Shown: positions 50,741 to 60,534, counted from the first letter of the stretch. The stretch: 64,000 nt of DNA from Planctomycetota bacterium (GCA_022446815.1 JAKVCD010000015.1:1-64000), one strand, 5' to 3'. The notes: generated by a model not told the origin, from the letters alone. Numbers and translations are program-made.

Positions 50741-50755
50741 TCGGATGAAACAAAA

Positions 50756-50788
50756 CGAGGCGCCCACCCTGCCGGGGTAGGCGCCTCG
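50756..50788. terminator. Bidirectional terminator between dnaE and rplQ
   Basis: A 9-bp stem CGAGGCGCC/GGCGCCTCG with an inner ACCC/GGGT helix. The + strand continues with CTGTCTTCTCTT and the minus strand with TTTTGTTTC, so it can stop both dnaE and the long ribosomal protein operon. Confidence 0.88.
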
Positions 50789-50808
50789 CTGTCTTCTCTT
50801 GAGCTGAC

Positions 50809-51231
50809 TCAGGCTGTGGCTTCGGCAGCCTCAGTAGCTGCGGCCTGCTCCTCGGGCGAGGTCTCATCGAGAGTGCGCTCAACGAACTCGATGATCGCAC
50901 GCTCGCCAGCGTCGCCAAGACGCGGCTTAGAGATCTTCAGGATCCTGCAGTAGCCGCCCGGGCGCTCCTTGAAGCGCGGCCCGAGGACGTCGAAGAGCTT
51001 CTGCACAGCCTCCTTGTCCCGCAGCTTGGAGAACGCACGACGGCGGTTAGCCTGCGTGTCGTCCTTAGCCATGGTGACGATCTTCTCGATGATCGGGCGA
51101 AGGTGCTTCGCCTTGGGCACGGTCGTTGTGATGCGCTCGTGATCTATCAGCGAGACCATCATGTTCCGGGTCATGGCCGTGCGGTGAGCAGCGGTCCGTC
51201 CCAGCTTGTAGCCTTTTACTCTGTGTCGCAT
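50809..51231 (-). CDS. rplQ: Ribosomal protein bL17
   Basis: A 140-residue large-subunit protein: [24 protein letters not shown] is split over the characteristic N-terminus, then [18 protein letters not shown]. The C-terminus carries a short acidic Ala/Glu tail (about 15 residues) beyond the usual domain. Last gene of the operon, 19 nt after rpoA. Confidence 0.97.
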   Translation of the reverse strand: MRHRVKGYKLGRTAAHRTAMTRNMMVSLIDHERITTTVPKAKHLRPIIEKIVTMAKDDTQANRRRAFSKLRDKEAVQKLFDVLGPRFKERPGGYCRILKISKPRLGDAGERAIIEFVERTLDETSPEEQAAATEAAEATA

Positions 51232-51250
51232 ATCTAGATGCCCCTATGGG

Positions 51251-52246
51251 TCATTCAGCGGCCATCCCGAGTGCCAAGCCGCGCTCTGCGAGCTTGGCCT
51301 TGATCTCGGTCAGGCTGGTCTTGCCGAGGTTTTTCAGGTTCATGACCTCTTGCTCTGAGAGCGAGACGAGGTCTCGGATGGTCTGAAGGTTCGCGCCGTC
51401 TAAGCAGTTCTTAGCTCGGACACTGAGCTCGAGCTCTAACAGAGAGCGGTCCAGCGCGCGCTCGATCTCAGAGATCTCACGGTTGCTTTGGTTGAACTCG
51501 CTGTCGACCGGGTCATCCGTGAGCAAGACGTCGTCCTTGAACGCGTCCTGCAGCACGAAGGGGTTGAGGTGCTTGCGATAGATCTTGGCAGACTCAACGA
51601 GGGCCATCTCAGGAGAGATTGTCCCGTCAGTCCAGATCTCAAGCATCAGCCTGTCGTAGTTGGTCAGCTTGCCGACGCGGGTCTGCTCGATCGAGTAGCG
51701 AACGCGCAGTACGGGCGAGTAGATGGAGTCCACGGGGATCTTCCCGATGACACCCTCGACCTCCACCGCGTTGTCATCAGCGGTCACGTACCCGCGACCG
51801 CGGTTGACGTCTAGCTCAACCTCAAAGTCACGATCCATCGTGAGTTCAGCGATGCGGAGGTCCTTGTTGACGACCTGCGCATCCCCCTCGCACTCGACAT
51901 CAGCACCGGTGACGACACCCTTCTTGCTGACGTTGATACGGCAGGTGATGGGCTTGTCGCCAGAGTAGCTGATCCTCAAGCGCTTCAGGTTCAGGATGAT
52001 GTCGGCCGCGTCCTCGTAGACGCCGTCGAGAGAGTCGAACTCGTGCGAGACGCCCTCGATCTTGACCGCAGTGATGGCCGTCCCCTCGATGGAGGACAGC
52101 AAGACGCGCCGAAGCCCGTTGCCGATCGTGTGGCCGAAACCACGCTCGAACGGCTCAACGGAGAAGCGTCCATACTCTTCCGACTTGGTCTCCTTCTCCA
52201 GGATGACCGAACTCGGCAATTCAAAATTACGCCAGCGAATTCTCAT
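51251..52246 (-). CDS. rpoA: RNA polymerase alpha subunit
   Basis: A 331-residue protein with the N-terminal dimerisation domain (FERGFGHTIGNGLRRVLLSS) and the C-terminal helix-hairpin-helix domain (LVSLSEQEVMNLKNLGKTSLTEIKAKL, in parts) that contacts DNA UP elements and activators. GAGGAG precedes the ATG. The place between rpsD and rplQ is the standard alpha-operon order. Confidence 0.98.
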   Translation of the reverse strand: MRIRWRNFELPSSVILEKETKSEEYGRFSVEPFERGFGHTIGNGLRRVLLSSIEGTAITAVKIEGVSHEFDSLDGVYEDAADIILNLKRLRISYSGDKPITCRINVSKKGVVTGADVECEGDAQVVNKDLRIAELTMDRDFEVELDVNRGRGYVTADDNAVEVEGVIGKIPVDSIYSPVLRVRYSIEQTRVGKLTNYDRLMLEIWTDGTISPEMALVESAKIYRKHLNPFVLQDAFKDDVLLTDDPVDSEFNQSNREISEIERALDRSLLELELSVRAKNCLDGANLQTIRDLVSLSEQEVMNLKNLGKTSLTEIKAKLAERGLALGMAAE

Positions 52247-52264
52247 GGTGCGTTTCTCCTCGAC

Positions 52265-52891
52265 CTACTTGGAGCACAGTTCGACGATGAGCTGCTCTTG
52301 AATGGGGAACGGGAAGTCGTTGCGCTGCGGGAGCGAAACGACCTTGACTGCCATCGTGTCTGCGTTGGCATCGAGCCACTCGGGGACGAATCCGCCCTTG
52401 TTGAGCTCGATGTTCTGAGAGACGATCTGCTTAGTGTTTTCCTTGTCGCGCGGCTTGATCTCGTCACCAGGACGGACCTGGAAGGAGGCGATGTCCACCT
52501 TCCTGCCGTTGACGGTGAAGTGGCCGTGCGCGACAAGTTGTCGCGACTGAGCGATCGTGAGGGCAAAGCCGCTGGTGACGATCGCGCTGTCGAGGCGTCG
52601 CTCGAGGAGGTTCAAGAGGTTCTCCCCGGTGTTGCCCTTCATGCGCTCCGCGCGCTTGAAGTAGCGCTGGAACTGGTGCTCACGAACACCGTAGATGCGC
52701 TTGAGCTTCTGTTTCTCGCGAAGGCGGATGCCGTACTCGCTGATCTTCCGGCGGCTCTGCGCGTGAACCCCGGGGGGATAGTCGCGCTTCGCCAGGGGTG
52801 ACTTGCCTCGGGCGCCGTGTGCGCCGCGGCTGAAGAGGTCCATCCCCTCCCGCCTCGAGAGCTTCCACTTAGGTCCTGTGTTTCGTCCCAT
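52265..52891 (-). CDS. rpsD: Ribosomal protein uS4
   Basis: A 208-residue primary 16S rRNA-binding protein, starting MGRNTGPKWKLSRREGMDLF at the ATG 52891 with AGGAG upstream. The central S4 RNA-binding domain is seen in RRLDSAIVTSGFALTIAQSRQLV with VNGRKVDI. The N-terminus has no zinc-finger cysteines, so it is the zinc-free form. Confidence 0.97.
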   Translation of the reverse strand: MGRNTGPKWKLSRREGMDLFSRGAHGARGKSPLAKRDYPPGVHAQSRRKISEYGIRLREKQKLKRIYGVREHQFQRYFKRAERMKGNTGENLLNLLERRLDSAIVTSGFALTIAQSRQLVAHGHFTVNGRKVDIASFQVRPGDEIKPRDKENTKQIVSQNIELNKGGFVPEWLDANADTMAVKVVSLPQRNDFPFPIQEQLIVELCSK

Positions 52892-52913
52892 TGACTCTAT
52901 TCTCCTGGATGAA

Positions 52914-53291
52914 CTAGACGCGCCGACGCTTCTTGGCGCGGCATCCGTTGTGCGGGAGGGGCGTGACATCCTCGATGGAGAGGATCTTCAGGCCCGCCTT
53001 GGCCATCGAGCGGATAGCGGACTCGCGCCCGGACCCCGCTCCCTTGATTCGTACATCGACCTCCTTCATCCCGTGGCGGATGGCCGCGACAGCGGCTCTC
53101 TCGCCAGCGCGCATGGCGGCGAAGGGTGTGCTCTTACGAGTCCCCTTGAACCCCATCGCTCCGGACGACCCCCATGAGACCGTGTTCCCCTGCGGGTCAG
53201 CGATCGTGATGATGGTGTTGTTGAAGGACGCGAACACGTGGGCGATGCCCTTGACGATGTTCTTCTTCGCTTTCTTTGTGCTCTTAGCCAT
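52914..53291 (-). CDS. rpsK: Ribosomal protein uS11
   Basis: A 125-residue small-subunit platform protein. The conserved blocks [17 protein letters not shown] and [18 protein letters not shown] are present, with the basic C-terminus [10 protein letters not shown]. It sits between rpsM and rpsD as usual. Confidence 0.97.
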   Translation of the reverse strand: MAKSTKKAKKNIVKGIAHVFASFNNTIITIADPQGNTVSWGSSGAMGFKGTRKSTPFAAMRAGERAAVAAIRHGMKEVDVRIKGAGSGRESAIRSMAKAGLKILSIEDVTPLPHNGCRAKKRRRV

Positions 53292-53313
53292 GATTCAAAC
53301 TCGGGCTCTAGGC

Positions 53314-53697
53314 CTACTTCATCCCCTTCACTGACTTCTTGCCGGCGACGGTCTTCTTCGGGCCTTTGCGGCCACGCGCGTTCGTCTTGGTGCGCTGCCC
53401 GCGGACAGGCAAACCGCGACGGTGGCGGAGGCCCCGGTAGCAGTTGATGTCACGCAAGCGGTTGATCGCCGACGCCCTGAAGCGACGGAGCTCACCCTCG
53501 ACGAGATAGTTCTTCTCGATGTAACCGGAGAGCATCGTAACCTGCTCTTCTGTCAGGTCGCGCGCGGGCATGGCCGGGTCGAGCTCAAGGCCTGCGCAGA
53601 TCTTCTGGGCGGTCACACGACCGACTCCGAAGACGTACGTCAGGGAGATCTCCAGGCGCTTATCGTTGGGTATGTCTACACCGTTGACTCGGGGCAT
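53314..53697 (-). CDS. rpsM: Ribosomal protein uS13
   Basis: A 127-residue small-subunit head protein. It starts [20 protein letters not shown], with the [13 protein letters not shown] helix-hairpin-helix and the C-terminal [14 protein letters not shown] tail near the P-site tRNA. It is 75 nt downstream of rpmJ. Confidence 0.97.
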   Translation of the reverse strand: MPRVNGVDIPNDKRLEISLTYVFGVGRVTAQKICAGLELDPAMPARDLTEEQVTMLSGYIEKNYLVEGELRRFRASAINRLRDINCYRGLRHRRGLPVRGQRTKTNARGRKGPKKTVAGKKSVKGMK

Positions 53698-53772
53698 AAC
53701 TGTCGACGCCTCACGCTCTAGAGCGCGGCGTGCCTCCTGTTCCGGTTCTGGGGGTTCTTCATTCGTATGTTC

Positions 53773-53892
53773 CTACTTGCCCTGCCGCTGCTTGTGGCGC
53801 GGATCCGCGCTGCAGATGACCCGCAGCACGCCCCTACGACGCACGATCTTGCAGTTGAGGCATAACCTTCTGACGCTGCTTCGTACTTTCAT
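53773..53892 (-). CDS. rpmJ: Ribosomal protein bL36
   Basis: A 39-residue zinc-binding protein, too short for routine ORF lists. It reads [20 protein letters not shown] and then [19 protein letters not shown]. The zinc ligands are Cys11, Cys14, Cys27 and His33. The ATG overlaps the infA stop by 4 nt (ATGA). Confidence 0.95.
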   Translation of the reverse strand: MKVRSSVRRLCLNCKIVRRRGVLRVICSADPRHKQRQGK

Positions 53893-54137
53893 CTTCTTCG
53901 TCTCCTCGGCCTAGGCCGACGGTCTCCGCGTTGGATGATTCGCCCCTTTGTTAGGTCATAAGGGCTCATCTCTACGGTGATCTTGTCTCCGGGCAGGATG
54001 CGTATGTAGTGCATCCGCATCTTCCCGCTGACGTGTGCGAGGATCTCGTGTCCTGATTCCAACTTGGCGCGAAATCGGGCGTTCGGGAGCGACTCTGTGA
54101 CGACGGCTTCCACGGTTATGGGCTCTTCCTTAGCCAT
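53889..54137 (-). CDS. infA: Translation initiation factor IF-1
   Basis: An 82-residue OB-fold protein from the second of two adjacent ATGs (54137), 7 nt after AGGAGG; the first (54140) would add one Met. [21 protein letters not shown] and [17 protein letters not shown] are family blocks. The end is an unusual arginine tail ([13 protein letters not shown]). It overlaps the adk stop by one base and rpmJ by four. Confidence 0.96.
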   Translation of the reverse strand: MAKEEPITVEAVVTESLPNARFRAKLESGHEILAHVSGKMRMHYIRILPGDKITVEMSPYDLTKGRIIQRGDRRPRPRRRRR

Positions 54138-54808
54138 CATGAGACCTCCTGTCCTGAGGTCCCGCTCGCAGAGAGCAGCCCTCGTAGGTCTTCGAAGACC
54201 TCGTCAGGGGTTCGCGAGCCATCCACCACATCGAGCATCTCTCGTTCGCCGTAGTACTGAATGAGTGGGCTCGTCTCGTTGTGGTAGACCGCGAGGCGCT
54301 CCGTCACAGTCTCAGCGTTGTCATCAGCGCGCTTGTAGAGCTCCCCACCACAAGCATCGCAGACGCCTTCGACTGCGGGAACCTTGTACTTCTCGTGGTG
54401 GATGTTTCCACAGTCCTTGCAGAGCAAGCGACCTGAGGCGCGCTCGACGAGAGCCTCATCAGGTACATCCAGCTGCAGAGTCCGCGTCGTCCACCCATCA
54501 GAGAGACGCTCAGAGAGCGCCTCTGCTTGGGCGACGGTGCGCGGGAAGCCGTCGAGGAGATAGCCCCCCCCACAATCATCTGCCGCTACCCGGCCAAAGA
54601 GCATGTCGATCACGACCTCGTCAGGGACCAGCTTGCCGGCCTCCATATAGGTCTTCGCGAGCTTGCCGAGATCGGTCTCGTTGGAGAGGTTCTCCCGGAA
54701 GAGGTCACCCGTTGAGATGTGCGGAAGGCCGAGCTCAGCGGCCAGACGCACAGCCTGGGTACCTTTTCCTGCCCCGGGGGGGCCGAGCATGATCACGGCA
54801 GAGGTCAT
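54137..54808 (-). CDS. adk: Adenylate kinase
   Basis: A 223-residue kinase interconverting ATP + AMP with 2 ADP. The P-loop GPPGAGKGT is at about 9-17; STGDLFRE and LLDGFPRT are AMP-binding motifs. The LID domain carries a zinc site CKDC...CDAC. Its ATG overlaps the secY stop by one base (TAATG), and its stop overlaps infA. The map gene often found next to adk is absent. Confidence 0.97.
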   Translation of the reverse strand: MTSAVIMLGPPGAGKGTQAVRLAAELGLPHISTGDLFRENLSNETDLGKLAKTYMEAGKLVPDEVVIDMLFGRVAADDCGGGYLLDGFPRTVAQAEALSERLSDGWTTRTLQLDVPDEALVERASGRLLCKDCGNIHHEKYKVPAVEGVCDACGGELYKRADDNAETVTERLAVYHNETSPLIQYYGEREMLDVVDGSRTPDEVFEDLRGLLSASGTSGQEVS

Positions 54809-56118
54809 TAGGCGTCCCCTTCCTTCTTAGTCCAGCCGGGGCCACCCTCTTTCATCGCGCCCTCATAGTTGCGCATGACGAGCTGGGCGGCGAGCTTGTC
54901 GACGAGGTCTAACGCGACCCCCACGACGATCAGGACGGAAGTGCCGCCGATGAAGTACTGCATGTTCGCAGGCATCGGAGTGCCCTCAGTAATGAATGAG
55001 GGCGCTACAGCAACCACGGCGAGGAACGCTGCCCCCACCAAGGTCAGGCGAGTGAGGACGCTAGAGAGGTACTCGGCAGTCTTCGCTCCCGGGCGGATAC
55101 CAGGGATGAATGAGCCATGCTCGCGCAGGTTGTCTGCGATCTCTTCCGGACGGAACATCAGTCGGTTCCAGAAGAAGCAGAACGTGAACACCATCGCGAC
55201 GTAGATCGAGACGTAAACGAAGCCCGTTTGGTCGCTGAAGATGGACTGCGCATACTCCCAGCCGAGCACGCCGAAGATCACGCCGGGGATCACGAAGAGC
55301 ACCGAGGCAAAGATGATGGGCATCACGCCGGCCATGTTGACCTTCAAGGGGAGGTAGTGGCGCTGGCCACCGTAGACCCTACGGCCACGTGTGAGGCGCG
55401 CGTATTGGACCGGGATCCGACGGGCGCCCTTATGCATGAAGACGACAACGTAGACGACCACAGCCCAGATGCCTGAGATGAAGAGCAGCGTGCTCCAGAA
55501 CTCAGGGGTGTCCCAGATCTGTAGGAACGAGACCGGCATCGAAGCGATGATCCCCGCCATGATGATCAGTGAGGCGCCGTTACCGACGCCGTGCTCAGTG
55601 ATGAGCTCTCCGAGCCACATCACGATCAGCGCGCCCGCGATCAGGGACGCGATGACGACAGCGCCCAAGAGGACAGGGCTGTCCTGCATCTCAGGCGAGA
55701 TCATGTTGGGGTCGTTCAAGAACACCCCGGTGTAGACGAAGAAGGCCTGAATCAAGGCGATGGGAACCGTCGCGAGACGGGTCCACTGGTTGATCTTCTT
55801 CTGACCGGAGGCGCCCTCCTTGGCCACAGCCTCCATCGTCGGCGAGATCTTCGTCAGCATCGAGAAGATGATGGACGCCGAGATGTAGGGCATGATCCCT
55901 AGGCCGAAGATCGTGGTCTGCCCCAGCTGACCACCTGAGAACGCGCTCATGAGGCCGAACAGGGGGTTGGTCTCGTTCCCGCCACGCAGGAACTCAGCGC
56001 TCATCCCGGGGATGGGCACTTGGAATCCGACCCGATAAGCGAGCAAGAGGAAGATCGTGTTGAAGACCTTTTCTCTCGTCTCTCGGACGGTGAAGATCTT
56101 TCCGAAGGAGGCTTCCAC
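54808..56118 (-). CDS. secY: Protein translocase subunit SecY
   Basis: A 436-residue, ten-helix channel subunit. Signatures are YRVGFQVPIPG in helix 1, a GLGIMPYISASII segment, and the C-terminal GGTSVLIVVGVALDLVDKL. The GTG start at 56118 is 6 nt after the rplO stop. It forms the SecYEG channel, through which the lipoproteins and secretin in this window would be exported. Confidence 0.97.
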   Translation of the reverse strand: MEASFGKIFTVRETREKVFNTIFLLLAYRVGFQVPIPGMSAEFLRGGNETNPLFGLMSAFSGGQLGQTTIFGLGIMPYISASIIFSMLTKISPTMEAVAKEGASGQKKINQWTRLATVPIALIQAFFVYTGVFLNDPNMISPEMQDSPVLLGAVVIASLIAGALIVMWLGELITEHGVGNGASLIIMAGIIASMPVSFLQIWDTPEFWSTLLFISGIWAVVVYVVVFMHKGARRIPVQYARLTRGRRVYGGQRHYLPLKVNMAGVMPIIFASVLFVIPGVIFGVLGWEYAQSIFSDQTGFVYVSIYVAMVFTFCFFWNRLMFRPEEIADNLREHGSFIPGIRPGAKTAEYLSSVLTRLTLVGAAFLAVVAVAPSFITEGTPMPANMQYFIGGTSVLIVVGVALDLVDKLAAQLVMRNYEGAMKEGGPGWTKKEGDA

Positions 56119-56124
56119 TGGGGA

Positions 56125-56706
56125 TCAGGCGTCGGAGTCGCCGCTCTCCTTCTCTTCCGCCTCGTCGTCACCCTCAGCGTCAGCCGGAGCCTCCTCTTCG
56201 GGGGCCTCTTCGACCTTCGCCTCAGGCTCACTCGGAGCCTCAGCATTGCTTGAGCCTCTTGAGTCGAGGATTACGATCTCTCCACCTGCTGCCGTGATCT
56301 TCTCCACGGCGCTCTTGGAGAACTTCTGAGCGCGCACGGTGAGCTTCTTAGTGAGCTCTCCCATGCCGAGGACCTTCAAGAGCTTCGTCTCGAGGCTCGT
56401 GAGGCCTTTAGCCAAGACCGCGTCCAGGTCGACCGTCGCGCCGTTGTCGAAGGCCTCTAGGTCACGGACATTCACGATGGTGTACTCGGTGCGGAAGCGG
56501 GCGTTTGTGAAGCCTCGCTTGGGGACGCGCCGGTAGAGGGGCATCTGGCCGCCTTCGAAGCCGGGCTTCTTTGACGCGCCGGAGCGAGAGCCGTAGCCCT
56601 TGTGGCCGCGGCCGCTGGTTTTGCCGCTGCCGCTGCCAGTGCCCCGCCCCACGCGCTTGCGCGTGCGGTGCTTAGTGCCCTTACTGGTGACTGATCTGAG
56701 ATCCAT
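56125..56706 (-). CDS. rplO: Ribosomal protein uL15 with acidic C-terminal tail
   Basis: A 193-residue protein from the ATG at 56706 ([20 protein letters not shown]), with AGAGGA upstream. Residues 1-150 are an ordinary uL15 with its Gly/Arg-rich N-terminal extension. Residues 151-193 are an added, strongly acidic Glu/Ala/Pro/Asp tail not seen in typical members. It directly follows rpsE with a 19-nt gap, so rpmD is missing. Confidence 0.95.
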   Translation of the reverse strand: MDLRSVTSKGTKHRTRKRVGRGTGSGSGKTSGRGHKGYGSRSGASKKPGFEGGQMPLYRRVPKRGFTNARFRTEYTIVNVRDLEAFDNGATVDLDAVLAKGLTSLETKLLKVLGMGELTKKLTVRAQKFSKSAVEKITAAGGEIVILDSRGSSNAEAPSEPEAKVEEAPEEEAPADAEGDDEAEEKESGDSDA

Positions 56707-56725
56707 GGGGGGTCCTCTCTGTTTA

Positions 56726-57241
56726 CTAGAGCTCGACTCCGCGAAGCTCCGCGGTCTTCTCATGCGTCCGCAGCTGCGCCAACGCGTCGAGGGTCGCCTT
56801 CACCAAGTTCATGGAGTTGTTAGACCCATATGACTTGGTGAGGATGTTCGTTACACCAGCCATCTCGCAGACAGCGCGGACAGCGGAGCAGGCGATGATG
56901 CCCGTACCAGGTGAGGCGGGGAGCATCCTGACTGTGGAGCTGCAGAAGCGACCCGTCACCTCGTGGGGGATCGTCCCGCCCTCAGAGACAGGGACGACCT
57001 GGAGGTGCTTGCGGCCATCCTTCGCAGCCTTCTCGATTGCGCCAGGCACCTGACGGGCCTTGCCGAAACCGTAGCCGACGACGCCGCTTCGGTTCCCGAC
57101 AACACTCAACGCGTTGAACGAGAAACGTCGGCCACCCTTCACGGTCGCCGCGGAGCGGTTGACCTTGACGAGGGTCTCCTGGAGGTCGTTGACGTACGCC
57201 TCTGAGTCGAGGGTGTCGAGGTATGTGATCTTCTTCTTCAT
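56726..57241 (-). CDS. rpsE: Ribosomal protein uS5
   Basis: A 171-residue small-subunit protein. [25 protein letters not shown] is the double-stranded RNA-binding region (in parts) and [18 protein letters not shown] the C-terminal domain. It normally precedes rpmD; here rplO follows directly. Confidence 0.97.
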   Translation of the reverse strand: MKKKITYLDTLDSEAYVNDLQETLVKVNRSAATVKGGRRFSFNALSVVGNRSGVVGYGFGKARQVPGAIEKAAKDGRKHLQVVPVSEGGTIPHEVTGRFCSSTVRMLPASPGTGIIACSAVRAVCEMAGVTNILTKSYGSNNSMNLVKATLDALAQLRTHEKTAELRGVEL

Positions 57242-57266
57242 CTTGCTGTGGCCTCTCTTTGGAGGG

Positions 57267-57635
57267 CTAGAACTCGAGGCCGCCCTCCCGAGCGGCGTCA
57301 GCGAAGGCCTTTACGCGTCCGTGGTACTTGTAGGGACCTCGATCTAAGACGACCTGCTTGACGCCGGCCTCCATGGCGAGCTTTGCGAGCTCTCCGCCGA
57401 TGTAGGCGGCCTGCTCGGTCTTCTTCTTTCCAGCGAGCGCGGCGCGCGCCTCTTTGTTGCAAGTCGACAGAGCGCAGAGAGTCTTGCCCTCTTCGTCGTT
57501 GATGACCTGCGCAGAGAAGTGCTTCGAGCTGCGGAAAACGGAGAGACGCAGGCGACCCGAGTTCTCTCGGATGCGGCGCCGAACGGATTGTCCACGACGC
57601 CAGCGGCGCGCGTTCTTGAGTTGAATGCCTCTCAT
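57267..57635 (-). CDS. rplR: Ribosomal protein uL18
   Basis: A 122-residue 5S rRNA-binding protein. RLRLSVFRSSKHFSAQVI and VVLDRGPYKYHGRVKAFADAARE match the conserved core and C-terminus. It lies between rplF (2-nt gap) and rpsE. Confidence 0.97.
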   Translation of the reverse strand: MRGIQLKNARRWRRGQSVRRRIRENSGRLRLSVFRSSKHFSAQVINDEEGKTLCALSTCNKEARAALAGKKKTEQAAYIGGELAKLAMEAGVKQVVLDRGPYKYHGRVKAFADAAREGGLEF

Positions 57636-57637
57636 GA

Positions 57638-58183
57638 TCAGGTACCGAAGCTCTTACCGGCCTTACGGCGGACGTACTCGCCGACGTAGCGGATTCCCTT
57701 GCCCTTGTAGGGCTCAGGCGGACGTGTCTTGCGGATCCGGGCCGCGATTTGCCCGACGGCTTGCTTGTCGGGGCCGCTGACCTGGATGGAGGTGGGGTTC
57801 TCACACTCGACGGTGCAGCCCTCAGGCATCTCGATCTCAACGGGGTGGCAGAAGCCGATGTTCAGCACGACTTTCTTGCCCTGCGCCTTCGCATTCCAAC
57901 CGACGCCCTGGATCTCGAGCTTCTTGGAGAAGCCGGCGGTGACACCGGTGACCATGTTCGAGAGCATCGCGCGGGTCATACCGTGGAAGGCGCGACCGTT
58001 GCGCTCCGAGCCAGTCCCCGTGCGCTCCACGGTGGCGGCTCCGTCGGCGACAGAGACTGTGACCTCGGGGCGCAGGTCCATGGAGAGGTTGCCTTTCGGC
58101 CCCTTCACCGCGACTTGCGTGCCCTTGAGATCAACGCTGACCCCCGAGGGGATTGAGATGGGTTGTTGTCCAATTCGTGACAT
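57638..58183 (-). CDS. rplF: Ribosomal protein uL6
   Basis: A 181-residue protein with the two repeated uL6 domains. It starts MSRIGQQPISIPSGVSVDL and ends with the signature EPYKGKGIRYVGEYVRRKAGK. Near the factor-binding site of the large subunit. Confidence 0.97.
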   Translation of the reverse strand: MSRIGQQPISIPSGVSVDLKGTQVAVKGPKGNLSMDLRPEVTVSVADGAATVERTGTGSERNGRAFHGMTRAMLSNMVTGVTAGFSKKLEIQGVGWNAKAQGKKVVLNIGFCHPVEIEMPEGCTVECENPTSIQVSGPDKQAVGQIAARIRKTRPPEPYKGKGIRYVGEYVRRKAGKSFGT

Positions 58184-58201
58184 GTTTGATGCTCCCTGGG
58201 A

Positions 58202-58597
58202 TCACCAGACCTTGCAGACGACCTCGCCACCGACGTTCTCTTTACGAGCGTCGCGATCTGAGAGGATTCCTTTCGGAGTGGAGAGGACGTAGATGCCTTG
58301 GCCGCGCAGGAGAGGCTTCATCTCTTTAGCCCCTGCGTAGACCCGGCAGCCGGGCTTACTCACACGGGTGATGGTCCGGATCGCCTTCTCGCCCTCTGAG
58401 CCATAGCGCAGCTCGAGGCGGATGACGCTCCTAGGGCTCATCTCTTCCACGTGATAGTTCGTGATGAAGCCCTCGCGCTTGAGGACCTCAGCGATGTTCA
58501 CCTTCATTTTCGAAGCAGGCACATCAACCGTCTTCCGCCCCAGCGCGTTGCTGTTGCGAATGCGGGTGAGCATATCTGCGATCGGGTCGGTCATCAT
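58202..58597 (-). CDS. rpsH: Ribosomal protein uS8
   Basis: A 131-residue 16S rRNA-binding protein and frequent translational repressor of the spc operon. DPIADMLTRIRNSNALGRK is the N-terminus and GVLSDR-type STPKGILSDRDARKENVGGE the C-terminal signature. Two tandem ATGs start the frame. Confidence 0.97.
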   Translation of the reverse strand: MMTDPIADMLTRIRNSNALGRKTVDVPASKMKVNIAEVLKREGFITNYHVEEMSPRSVIRLELRYGSEGEKAIRTITRVSKPGCRVYAGAKEMKPLLRGQGIYVLSTPKGILSDRDARKENVGGEVVCKVW

Positions 58598-58611
58598 GGT
58601 GGTCTACTCCT

Positions 58612-58797
58612 CTACCAAGACGCCTTGCGCATACCAGGGATCTCGCCTACGAGGGCCATCTCCCGGAGACAGATACGACAGATACCGAACTTGCGGTAGA
58701 CCGCACGAGGGCGTCCACACATGTTGCAGCGACTGTAAGCACGAGTTTTGAACTTGGGCTCGCGCTTGGACTTAACGATGAGGGATGTCTTTGCCAT
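58612..58797 (-). CDS. rpsN: Ribosomal protein uS14, zinc-binding type
   Basis: A 61-residue short form with two CxxC pairs (RCNMC and ICRIC), typical of the zinc-containing uS14. The length is the usual 61. It lies in the standard place between rplE and rpsH. Confidence 0.97.
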   Translation of the reverse strand: MAKTSLIVKSKREPKFKTRAYSRCNMCGRPRAVYRKFGICRICLREMALVGEIPGMRKASW

Positions 58798-58802
58798 TTG
58801 AT

Positions 58803-59387
58803 TTACTCGTCCTCTGTGCGGAAGGGCATCCCGAGCGCCTTGAGCAACGCGAAGCCTTGCTCGTCGTTGGGTGCGCTGGTTACGAAGGTGATGTCCATGC
58901 CTTGCTGAAACTCAATCCTGTCGAAAGGGATCTCGGGGAAGATTGACTGCTCGCTGAGCCCCATCGTGTAGTTGCCGCGCCCGTCAAACTTGGACTTGAG
59001 ACCGCGGAAGTCACGTATACGGGGGATGACCACCGAAATGAGGCGCTCGGCGAAGTGCCACATGCGCTCACGGCGGAGGGTCACAGCGCACCCGATCGGC
59101 ATCCCCTCTCGGAGGTGGAAGCCTGAGATCGAGTTCTTTGCGTTCCTGATGGTGGGGCGCTGGCCAGCGATTGTGCCGAGGTCACGGGCGGCGATCTCCA
59201 CGCGCGCCTTGTTCTCGACGGCGCCGCTGACGCCCATGTTGATGCTGATCTTCTTCAGCGCGGGAATCGCCATGTCGTTGGCGATGTTGAAACGCTCTTT
59301 GAGCGCCTGCTTGATCTCCTGCTCGTACTTGGACTGCAGGCTCGGCTTCACCTTCTCGGCGACCTGAGTGGCTTCATCTGCTGACAT
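58803..59387 (-). CDS. rplE: Ribosomal protein uL5
   Basis: A 194-residue 5S rRNA-binding protein. Conserved stretches are [39 protein letters not shown] and the [23 protein letters not shown]-terminus (split). The N-terminus is ~12 residues longer than in E. coli. Confidence 0.97.
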   Translation of the reverse strand: MSADEATQVAEKVKPSLQSKYEQEIKQALKERFNIANDMAIPALKKISINMGVSGAVENKARVEIAARDLGTIAGQRPTIRNAKNSISGFHLREGMPIGCAVTLRRERMWHFAERLISVVIPRIRDFRGLKSKFDGRGNYTMGLSEQSIFPEIPFDRIEFQQGMDITFVTSAPNDEQGFALLKALGMPFRTEDE

Positions 59388-59389
59388 GA

Positions 59390-59653
59390 TCAGCTCTCCT
59401 TGTCAGGACGCTTGCGGACGCCCTTCTTTGCTTTCTCGTCGTAGAACATGACGTTGCTGGCATGGATCGCGCACTCGGTGCGGACGCGCTCGCCCTGGGG
59501 GTTCTGCTGCGTCGGCTTCTTGTGCTTGTAGCGGAGGTTGATCCCCTCCACGATGACCCGGTCCTTGCCGTGCTGGACCTCTTGGACAGTGCCCGTCTTG
59601 CCTCGGTCGTTACCCGAGATGACGATCACGTTGTCACCCTTACGTACTTTCAT
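59390..59653 (-). CDS. rplX: Ribosomal protein uL24
   Basis: An 87-residue assembly-initiator protein. The KOW motif is KVRKGDNVIVISGNDRGKTG, followed by VIVEGINLRYKH. Its ATG overlaps the rplN stop by one base (TGATG). Confidence 0.97.
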   Translation of the reverse strand: MKVRKGDNVIVISGNDRGKTGTVQEVQHGKDRVIVEGINLRYKHKKPTQQNPQGERVRTECAIHASNVMFYDEKAKKGVRKRPDKES

Positions 59654-60021
59654 CAGACAACGTCCTGTGCGAGGGAGACGATCTTGAGGAAGTTCTTCTC
59701 CCGGAGTTCACGGCCAACCGCACCGAAGATGCGGGTGCCGCGGGGGTTTCCGTCACCGTCAAGGACGACCAGCGCGTTGTGGTCAAAGCGGATGTAGGTG
59801 CCGTCCTTTCGTCGGGTGTTCTTCTTCACGCGGACGATCACGCCTTTAACGATCGTCCCTGTCTTGAGCTCCGAGCCGGGCATGGCCTTCTTCACAGAGG
59901 CAACAATGATGTCGCCGAGGCCTGCGACCCTTCGGCTCGAGCCCCCGAGGACCTTGATGCACTGGACCTTCTTGGCGCCCGTGTTGTCGGCGACGTCCAG
60001 GTAGGTCTGCATCTGAATCAC
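59653..60021 (-). CDS. rplN: Ribosomal protein uL14
   Basis: A 122-residue protein at the subunit interface. It starts [20 protein letters not shown] and contains the signature [14 protein letters not shown]. It overlaps rpsQ by 4 nt and rplX by one. Confidence 0.97.
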   Translation of the reverse strand: MIQMQTYLDVADNTGAKKVQCIKVLGGSSRRVAGLGDIIVASVKKAMPGSELKTGTIVKGVIVRVKKNTRRKDGTYIRFDHNALVVLDGDGNPRGTRIFGAVGRELREKNFLKIVSLAQDVV

Positions 60022-60320
60022 AGGACACCCCCATCGACCTCGGTCGGCTTACCGTCAGTGACGGTCGCTTGGGTGAGCACCTCGACGAGGCGCCAACGCT
60101 TGCGCTTGGAGATCGGACGGCACTCAGAGATCTGAACAATGTCGCCCATTCCGGCCTTCCCATCTTCGTCGTGCGCGATGTACTTCTTGTGCGCGCTCAA
60201 GTACTTGCCGTACTTGGAGTGCTTGTAGCGACGCTCGACGCGGACGGTGATGGACTTGTCCATCCCCGTACTCGTGACGACCCCTTGGAGGTCCCTTCTC
60301 GTTGCTCGTGACTCACTCAT
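60018..60320 (-). CDS. rpsQ: Ribosomal protein uS17
   Basis: A 100-residue OB-fold protein from the ATG at 60320; upstream frame is rpmC-overlapping and rejected. [19 protein letters not shown] and [20 protein letters not shown] are the family motifs. It starts 1 nt after the rpmC stop. Confidence 0.96.
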   Translation of the reverse strand: MSESRATRRDLQGVVTSTGMDKSITVRVERRYKHSKYGKYLSAHKKYIAHDEDGKAGMGDIVQISECRPISKRKRWRLVEVLTQATVTDGKPTEVDGGVL

Positions 60321-60321
60321 T

Positions 60322-60534
60322 TCAGCGCGACTCCTGGCCACGGACTCCCGTAGCACGCTCGTGGAGAATGGTCCGGACACGCGCGATCGCGCGCCTGACC
60401 CTGTTGATCTCCGCAGGGCTTGCGATGCTCTCAACTCCGGCCTTGAACCGGAGCTCGAAGAGCTGCTGAGACATCTGACCGAGCTCGTACTCGAGCTCGG
60501 AGTCGGTCTTGCTGCGGACTTCTTCGATATTCAT
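60322..60534 (-). CDS. rpmC: Ribosomal protein uL29
   Basis: A 70-residue two-helix protein at the exit tunnel, where SRP and trigger factor dock. LGQMSQQLFELRFKAGV and VRRAIARVRTILHER are characteristic. Confidence 0.96.
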   Translation of the reverse strand: MNIEEVRSKTDSELEYELGQMSQQLFELRFKAGVESIASPAEINRVRRAIARVRTILHERATGVRGQESR

